From: Campylobacter anatolicus
GTDB lineage: Bacteria; Campylobacterota; Campylobacteria; Campylobacterales; Campylobacteraceae
Direction of reading: 5' to 3'
Assembly: GCF_018145655.1 (NCBI RefSeq)
Contig: NZ_JAGSSY010000001.1
Location: forward strand, 542,581-606,580
DNA: 64,000 nucleotides
Part shown: positions 59,056-64,000 of the stretch, piece by piece
Position numbering within the stretch: the stretch's first letter is position 1
Layout of the letters: each line of letters opens with the position of its first letter
The notes under the pieces: model-generated
Told to the model about the DNA's origin: nothing
Seen by the model: only the letters and a program-made list of their open reading frames with translations
Databases searched by the model: none
Translations under genes and position numbers: made by a program

Positions 59056-59266
59056 GAATTTAGCCATTTTTGGCTATAAATTTATATATTTATTTCCTTT
59101 TAAAAAGGAAATAAATATAAGTATGCATAAATTTAATTAAACAAAGTTGGCATCTTTAAAAGATAAAATTTACTTAATTGACTATGTTATAAACAATTTA
59201 AAAATAAAACTGCAGCTATCTTAATAAGCTATAAATTTAATCCTTATAGCAAAAACTCTAAATATC

Positions 59267-59413
59267 TTATCTGTGGTTGCCTGAGCTTAGAAGCGACAAA
59301 GATGTAACGCTTCTAAGCCCTATTTGGTTTTTAAAAAGGCTATCGATTGTTATTGGGTCTGAGGCAAAAAGAGACAAGGCGGTTATAGTTAAAATGCTTA
59401 GTTGTTTTTTCAA
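59267..59413 (-). pseudogene. 5' fragment of a secreted or outer-membrane protein
   Basis: 48 codons from a TTG at 59413 with AAAGGACG upstream: KKQLSILTITALSLFASDP is a signal peptide, followed by ITIDSLFKNQIGLRSVTSLS and a stop soon after. Looks like the beginning of a longer gene cut short. Identity unknown. Confidence 0.35.
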
Positions 59414-59449
59414 AGTTTGCGTCCTTTTATTGACTTGTTGTTATAACAC

Positions 59450-60219
59450 TTATACTTTCAAATATATTTTATTTTCAGCAATGGTTTTTAGTATATCAAA
59501 TGTATTTTTACCACTATCAAATTCTCTTTTTATAAATTCGTAAAATTTTTGAAGTTCACTTGTGGCTTTATCTTTATAAGTAGTGCTATTTTTGATAGCT
59601 TGAAGCAGAGTGAATTTATCCTTACTTTTGTCTGCATTATTTTGATCACCCTGCTGCTCTTGGAGCTCTTTTAAGATAGCAAGGGCTTTACTAGCATCAT
59701 CATCTTTTAGCGTTAGACCAAAGCGTTCTTCTAAGGTATGCTGCGCCCATTTTACTTTAAAATCATCAATACTTAAATCACTATCAAGCAAATTTATGCT
59801 TTTTGAGTTACTAAAGACAACACTAGCTACACTTGGGTCAAAATTTTTAGCAAATTCATCAACGCTAAAAAAATCATCTCTTACGAATTTTAGTTTGTTA
59901 TTAGAAAAGCCACTTTTGTTTAAAGTTGGTAAATGCTCAATCGCTAAACCACCACTTTCATCAATGAACTTTTTTAATTCATCAATTTTATCAGTGCCAA
60001 AATCATGGTCATAACCCATCAATTTACCCCAAATGCTAACCTTTTGGTCTTTTGTGTAGCCAGTAAGAGTGTAGCCTTGTACTACTTCAATTCTTGCTTG
60101 GTCTTTTTATATAAACTAGCAAATTCTGCAAATGTAATGCCATTAACATCCTTAAAACTCTTTTGTGAAGTATTAAGATCAAAACCAATGGCAGATGATG
60201 TTATACTATTTAATTGCAT
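59450..60219 (-). pseudogene. Frameshifted protein of unknown function
   Basis: Starts at ATG 60219 (AAGGTGAT upstream) with MQLNSITSSAIGFDLNTSQK; the frame stops after 45 codons. A second frame takes over at DQARIEVVQGYTLTGYTKD and runs 190+ codons to 59450. One extra A in the A5 tract near 60110 would join them into about 256 aa. The product is helical, charged and lacks a signal peptide; it has a QEQQGDQNNADKSKDK linker near residue 190. Not recognised. Its stop-start neighbour at 60225 is probably in the same operon. Confidence 0.6.
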
Positions 60220-60224
60220 TTTTA

Positions 60225-60497
60225 TCACCTTAAATTATTAATATCTGATTCTAAACGATCTTTTGTTGCCTGCCTAAGCTCCTTTATAATGGTGTTTTCA
60301 AAACTAAAGCTAGATGATATAGGGTGTACCGAGCCACCAAATACCTGATTCATCTTAGTATTGTTTAAACGCTTAACTCCCATATCATTATCACTTAATG
60401 CTCCGCCTGTCACTTTAGATAAAAAATCTGTAGCATCTGCACTTATTGTTAGTAAAATACTTACTAGTAAAACCTTAAAAAGCTTTAACATTGGCAT
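60225..60497 (-). CDS. Small exported protein, unknown
   Basis: 90 aa (or 88 from the second Met). N-terminal signal peptide LKLFKVLLVSILLTISADA, then a polar mature part with GVKRLNNTKMNQVFGG. Ends 5 bp before the frameshifted gene downstream. No clear ribosome-binding site. Not recognised. Confidence 0.5.
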   Translation of the reverse strand: MPMLKLFKVLLVSILLTISADATDFLSKVTGGALSDNDMGVKRLNNTKMNQVFGGSVHPISSSFSFENTIIKELRQATKDRLESDINNLR

Positions 60498-60841
60498 ATC
60501 ATTTTATAAAAAATTTCTAATACACAATTATATTATAATTTTTTTATAAAAATGGTTTATCTTAAATTTATTTTTATTATAAAATGACTAACATCTTGCT
60601 TATTTAAAAATTCTGCAAATACTTAACCGTTTCAAAGTCATATTGATTTTATAGCCATCATTTTCATTTTTTTAAACCAACAAAAGTTTTATTTGTTTCT
60701 CTATTTTTACAAATTTTTCTAACTAAAAGCCAAACAAAGCGTATTTTTCAAAAATGATTAAGAGAGATAAAGACCATCTTGTGAGTCTATGCAGTATTTT
60801 ATTTCAATTTTGATTTAATGATTATAGAATATAAAGCTGAC
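60498..60841. other. 344-bp AT-rich spacer
   Basis: Between divergent transcription units. No open frame with a start and ribosome-binding site, no clear repeat. The promoter toward tpsB lies at its right edge. Confidence 0.55.
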
Positions 60842-60869
60842 TTGCAAATGAGTATAAAAATGTTATAAT
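60842..60869 (+). promoter_or_regulatory. Probable promoter of the tpsB unit
   Basis: TTGCAA (60842-60847), 16-bp spacer, TATAAT (60864-60869), 31 bp before the leader ORF. Confidence 0.5.
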
Positions 60870-60900
60870 AATGTCATAATGTAAAAAAGGTAAAGAAAAA

Positions 60901-60987
60901 ATGATGAAATTAAATTTGGCAAAAAATGAATTCGTCTGTCGCTATGTGCTTGTATTAAACTTCATTGAATTTAAATTTTTTATTTAA
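60901..60987 (+). CDS. 28-codon leader ORF overlapping tpsB
   Basis: ATG at 60901 (or 60904) with AAAAAGG about 10 bases upstream; encodes MMKLNLAKNEFVCRYVLVLN and a few hydrophobic residues. Its TAA shares a base with the tpsB ATG (TAATG). tpsB has no ribosome-binding site of its own, so ribosomes finishing this ORF may re-initiate there. The peptide itself resembles nothing I know. Confidence 0.45.
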   Translation: MMKLNLAKNEFVCRYVLVLNFIEFKFFI

Positions 60988-62684
60988 TGAATAAGATTTT
61001 TATTTTATTTCTTTTATTTACCTGCTTATTTTCCCAAGATGATATAAACCAAAGGGAGTTTAAAAACGAACAAGAGCGTATAAAACATCTTCAAGATAGT
61101 ATTCCAAAATCAAATATAAATTTGCAATCAAAAAATAGCAGTGAAACTTTATCCATCATACACGAAACACCTTGCTTTGAGATAGACAGTATCGTGCTTG
61201 ATGATAAGATAGAGACTAAATTTCAAAGCTACTTATTGGATGCTTTAAATAAAGTAGGCTTTCAAGCAGGTAGCTGCCTTGGAGAAAGAAGTATAAATAC
61301 CATAATCTCATCAATCAATAACGAGATCATCTCAAATGGCTTTATCACAAGCTTTGTAAGCATAAAGCCACTTAATCTAAAATCAAAAAAGATAGAACTA
61401 TCCTTAAATCTTGGCAAGATAGATAAAATTTCGATCAATAATAAGCTCAATCAAAGAGAAAAAGCCATGCTATTTAGTGCATTTGGCGAGTTAGAGCACA
61501 ATAAAACACTAAACATAAGAAATATCGAGCAAGCTCTTGAAAATATATCAAATGCTACTTTGGGCGATGTTGGCGTATCTTTAGCTCCAGCAAACACTCT
61601 AAATTCAACCGATGTGCTTATCACAAGAGACCAAAGGGCTCTGCCACTAATGTTTAATATCAACCTAGATAATTACGGTAGCAAAGAGACTGGCAAATAT
61701 CAAGGCACAATCGGAGCAAGTGCTGTAAATTTGTTAGGGTTTAATGAAATTTATACTATAAGTTTAGGTAAGGCCATATTTAACACAGAAAAGACAAGTC
61801 TAAATCACGATAGCCAAAAAGGAAATTCACACAACCATTATCTAAATTTTAGTATTCCATTTGGCTACTTTGATCTAAGCTACACAAACTCACGTTACTC
61901 TTATAGCCAAATCATACTTGGTGCAAACCAGCTTTATGAGTATAAAGGTAATTCAAAAAGTCAAATTCTTGAACTTAGCTATCTATTGCACAGGAGCCAA
62001 AACACAAAAAACATAGCATTTATAAATTTATTCAGACGCGATAGTAAAAACTATATAGAAGAATTTGAGCTAAAAAACCAAAGAAGGGTTACAGCCGGAT
62101 ATGAGATAGGCATAAAATCACAGCTAAACCTAACAAACTCGCAACTAAACACTCAAATATCATACAAGCGTGGCACTGGCATATTGGGTGCTTTACCAGC
62201 TCCAGAAGAGCAGCTAAGCGAGGGTTCGTCCAGAATGAAAATTTGGTTGCTTGATGTAGGATATAAAGTAAAACTAGCCGACAATATAATCTATGACGCA
62301 ATGCTTTATGCTCAATACAACAAAACCCCGCTAACCATACAAGATAGACTAAGCGTTGGTGGCATTTATAGTGTTAGAGGATTTGACGGGCAGATGAGCT
62401 TGGTAGGACAAAAGGGCTTATATCTAAGAAATACGTTAGCATATAAATATATAAATAACCACTTTATATATTTAGCACTTGATGGCGGTGCAGTGTATAG
62501 CACTACATCAGAATACAGCGGTTCAAACAAAATAGCTGGAACTGGGCTTGGTATAAAAGGAGATTTTACTTTACTGGGGCAAACGTTAAAATATGATTTA
62601 TTGGCTTCAACTCCTATATATAAACCACAATATTTCAAGACAGACAAAGTTAATATTAGTTTTAGAGTTGGGTTCTCGTGGTAA
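60987..62684 (+). CDS. Two-partner secretion outer-membrane transporter (ShlB/FhaC family)
   Basis: 565 aa. Signal peptide (residues 1-16), N-terminal helix and linker, POTRA domains at about 55-215 (CFEIDSIVLDD with a paired cysteine CLGERSINTIISSI), then a 16-strand beta-barrel. The conserved L6 motif is present as GGIYSVRGFDGQM, and the last strand ends FRVGFSW with a C-terminal aromatic. It exports a large TpsA exoprotein. The matching tpsA end lies downstream on the opposite strand, not in the usual tpsB-tpsA order. Confidence 0.9.
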   Translation: MNKIFILFLLFTCLFSQDDINQREFKNEQERIKHLQDSIPKSNINLQSKNSSETLSIIHETPCFEIDSIVLDDKIETKFQSYLLDALNKVGFQAGSCLGERSINTIISSINNEIISNGFITSFVSIKPLNLKSKKIELSLNLGKIDKISINNKLNQREKAMLFSAFGELEHNKTLNIRNIEQALENISNATLGDVGVSLAPANTLNSTDVLITRDQRALPLMFNINLDNYGSKETGKYQGTIGASAVNLLGFNEIYTISLGKAIFNTEKTSLNHDSQKGNSHNHYLNFSIPFGYFDLSYTNSRYSYSQIILGANQLYEYKGNSKSQILELSYLLHRSQNTKNIAFINLFRRDSKNYIEEFELKNQRRVTAGYEIGIKSQLNLTNSQLNTQISYKRGTGILGALPAPEEQLSEGSSRMKIWLLDVGYKVKLADNIIYDAMLYAQYNKTPLTIQDRLSVGGIYSVRGFDGQMSLVGQKGLYLRNTLAYKYINNHFIYLALDGGAVYSTTSEYSGSNKIAGTGLGIKGDFTLLGQTLKYDLLASTPIYKPQYFKTDKVNISFRVGFSW

Positions 62685-62823
62685 GTTGATTTGATTTGTT
62701 TGATTGCTTTGTCTATTTGCAATTTGATCTTTCTTATGTCATTTAATGGCGTTTTTAATTAAATTTAAATTTGAATTACTTATAAATTTACTATATTGCT
62801 TTATGTTTTATCTCTGATAAATC

Positions 62824-62940
62824 CTATGTTTTAGTTTTATGGTGGGTGGTGAATTCGGCTATATCTTTAATTCTCATCTCTTATTCTTGTATAAATGGTG
62901 CTAGTGCAAATGGAGCAGATGGGATTAGTAGTGCCACTTT
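62824..62940 (-). pseudogene. Remains of an orphan toxin-tail/partner module
   Basis: On the - strand directly after the lipoprotein gene: ALLIPSAPFALAPFIQE then stop repeats the tail of the exoprotein. Then ATG at 62877 reads MRIKDIAEFTTHHKTKT-stop, beginning like the lipoprotein (MRVKDI). It is a second copy of the same gene pair, mostly deleted. Confidence 0.65.
62885..62934. repeat. 50-bp direct repeat, copy A
   Basis: Identical over 50 bases to 63361-63410; lies in the orphan relic. Confidence 0.9.
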
Positions 62941-62949
62941 GCTTAATCT

Positions 62950-63270
62950 TTAAAAAGAGAAAACCCACTCTTGTCTGTGTTTACAATGCTCTTTACCTGA
63001 TAGTATAATCCACTCTTGCACTACTTCTGGTTTATCATCTCTATTTGTTAAAAATCCATAGACACAACCTTCAGGATTGCTTCTAACTATATATATATAT
63101 CTATTCTCATCATAGATTTCTCTAAATTTAGAGTTCATCAATGGAATAAAAGATTTTCCTATACTGATATCATTATTTTTTTTAAAAACCTCATAAGTTG
63201 CAGGACCTATATAGCAACCACCTAGCACAATCAGTATACTTGCTGATAAAACAATGTCTTTAACTCTCAT
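62950..63270 (-). CDS. Lipoprotein downstream of the exoprotein, probable immunity/partner
   Basis: 106 aa. Lipobox LGGC at residues 16-19 after a short signal peptide; then a small domain with NPEGCVYGFLTN, WIILSGKEHCKHRQEW, a pattern I associate with small lipoproteins beside TpsA/CdiA-type genes. Overlaps the exoprotein stop by 4 bp, with AAAGGAG upstream, so the two are made together, as toxin-immunity pairs are. Function inferred from context. Confidence 0.65.
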   Translation of the reverse strand: MRVKDIVLSASILIVLGGCYIGPATYEVFKKNNDISIGKSFIPLMNSKFREIYDENRYIYIVRSNPEGCVYGFLTNRDDKPEVVQEWIILSGKEHCKHRQEWVFSF

Positions 63271-64000
63271 CTTCTCTCCTTTATTTTATTAATAGTTTCA
63301 TCTCTTATGTTTTTATTTTGTTTCTTTAAATCTTTATATATATGAATACTAGGCATATTATCTTGTATAAATGGTGCTAGTGCAAATGGAGCAGATGGGA
63401 TTAGTAGTGCTCCACTTACTAATGTACCGGTAAAGAAGTCATTTACCTTTAAGTAGGTATTACCCCCGATATTTTGATAATTCCAGCTAGAGAGAAAATC
63501 ATGTGGACCTGCAAAGCTCTCAAGTGTATGATCAAATAAAGAGCCTTTATCATAGTGATGACCAAGCACTAATCTCTCTCCAGTTTGTAAGCCACCAAAT
63601 GGGGCTTCGATTTTTAGTTCTGTAAGCACTCCATCTTTATCATAATACTTCTTAAAATGACTCCCTGCTAACTTAACCCCATCTCCTCTAACTCCAACAC
63701 TTTGAGTATCTTTAGATACTATCTCACCACTCTTACCTGCATAATCATAATTATCCTTTACATACTTTCTCATCTGTAGTGCACTATCACTTAATACAGA
63801 TATTATAGCTCCTGCTAAAAAGCCATCTTTAAACTCTCCACCTTTTATCTTAGAGCTTATCCCTTGTCCTATACCATTTATACTAGCATTTTTTGCATAA
63901 TCTAGTGCACTCATATCTTGTTTTAAGCCATTTGTTCCAAAGGTGAAATTAGCATAAGATAATACACCAGCTGTTAGCATATTTGTTGCTAATGAGCTTA
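63267..64000 (-). CDS. TpsA/CdiA-like exoprotein, C-terminal 244 residues
   Basis: The frame is open to the window edge, so the N-terminal TPS and repeat regions lie outside. Visible part: YANFTFGTNGLKQDMSALDY and GIGQGISSKIKGGEFKDGFL, typical of the conserved end of filamentous-hemagglutinin proteins. Then a variable tail with PFGGLQTGERLVLGHHYDKG, SFAGPHDFLSSWNY and ALLIPSAPFALAPFIQDN, and a basic end. The AGPHDF motif recurs in many such tails. Effector activity cannot be named. Confidence 0.75.
   Translation of the reverse strand, partial: SSLATNMLTAGVLSYANFTFGTNGLKQDMSALDYAKNASINGIGQGISSKIKGGEFKDGFLAGAIISVLSDSALQMRKYVKDNYDYAGKSGEIVSKDTQSVGVRGDGVKLAGSHFKKYYDKDGVLTELKIEAPFGGLQTGERLVLGHHYDKGSLFDHTLESFAGPHDFLSSWNYQNIGGNTYLKVNDFFTGTLVSGALLIPSAPFALAPFIQDNMPSIHIYKDLKKQNKNIRDETINKIKERR
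63361..63410. repeat. 50-bp direct repeat, copy B
   Basis: Within the exoprotein tail; identical to 62885-62934 and 476 bp from it. Confidence 0.9.

Noticed and set aside
1..64000. tRNA, rRNA or CRISPR arrays
   Set aside because: Looked for cloverleaf-like segments, rRNA signatures and regularly spaced repeats; none found by eye.

Overview
This window looks like chromosomal DNA of a Campylobacter species other than C. jejuni. It is AT-rich, it carries the alternative spermidine route (nspC plus a carboxynorspermidine synthase), a P19/Ftr1 iron-uptake cluster, desulforubrerythrin, a selenocysteine formate dehydrogenase, and an S10-spc-alpha ribosomal cluster without rpmD, as is usual in this group. 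The genus call rests on my memory of gene families and gene order; no search was run.

Layout. 1-16 kb: a DUF2920 protein and nspC; molybdopterin genes moaD, moaE and moeA; a YedE/FdhT selenium transporter; a HI0933-type flavoprotein; an MFS exporter; rdgB; a two-component system following an nrfHA operon; a non-coding stretch of about 840 bp; a broken nitroreductase; carboxynorspermidine synthase. 16-27 kb: a phage-lysin relic, a DsbC-like oxidoreductase, selB and selA, then (+ strand) a polyferredoxin, a TorD-type chaperone, a small Tat protein, fdhA (in-frame UGA = Sec180) and fdhB. Selenium import (fdhT), selenocysteine synthesis and decoding (selA, selB), molybdopterin synthesis (moaD, moaE, moeA) and the enzyme that uses them (FdhA) all lie within 25 kb. 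The membrane cytochrome fdhC and fdhD are not here.

27-35 kb: a probable Fur box, then ftr1, p19, a DUF2318 protein, two FtsX-like permeases, an ATPase and a thioredoxin-like lipoprotein, followed by a TraT-like lipoprotein. 35-39 kb is an oxidative-stress group: a frameshifted metallo-beta-lactamase/rubredoxin fusion, a glutathione peroxidase with Arg at the catalytic Trp position, an OhrR-like regulator and desulforubrerythrin. 39.4-42.2 kb is a graveyard: an Excalibur-domain fragment, a clipped signal-peptide gene, the front of a Mu-type tape-measure protein and an IS607-type recombinase relic.

42-59 kb (all - strand): murE, a small protein, an Nfu-type protein, a YbaK-domain protein, then rplQ-rpoA-rpsD-rpsK-rpsM-rpmJ-infA-map-secY through to rpsJ, with a consensus promoter and an attenuator-like hairpin in front of rpsJ. 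Two intercistronic gaps of about 200 bp inside this cluster are full of inverted repeats. 59-64 kb: relics and a frameshifted gene of unknown function, then a two-partner-secretion locus: a tpsB transporter read through a 28-codon leader ORF, facing the C-terminal end of a large TpsA/CdiA-like exoprotein with a lipoprotein partner and the remains of a second (orphan) toxin-tail/partner module. No tRNA, rRNA or CRISPR array was seen.
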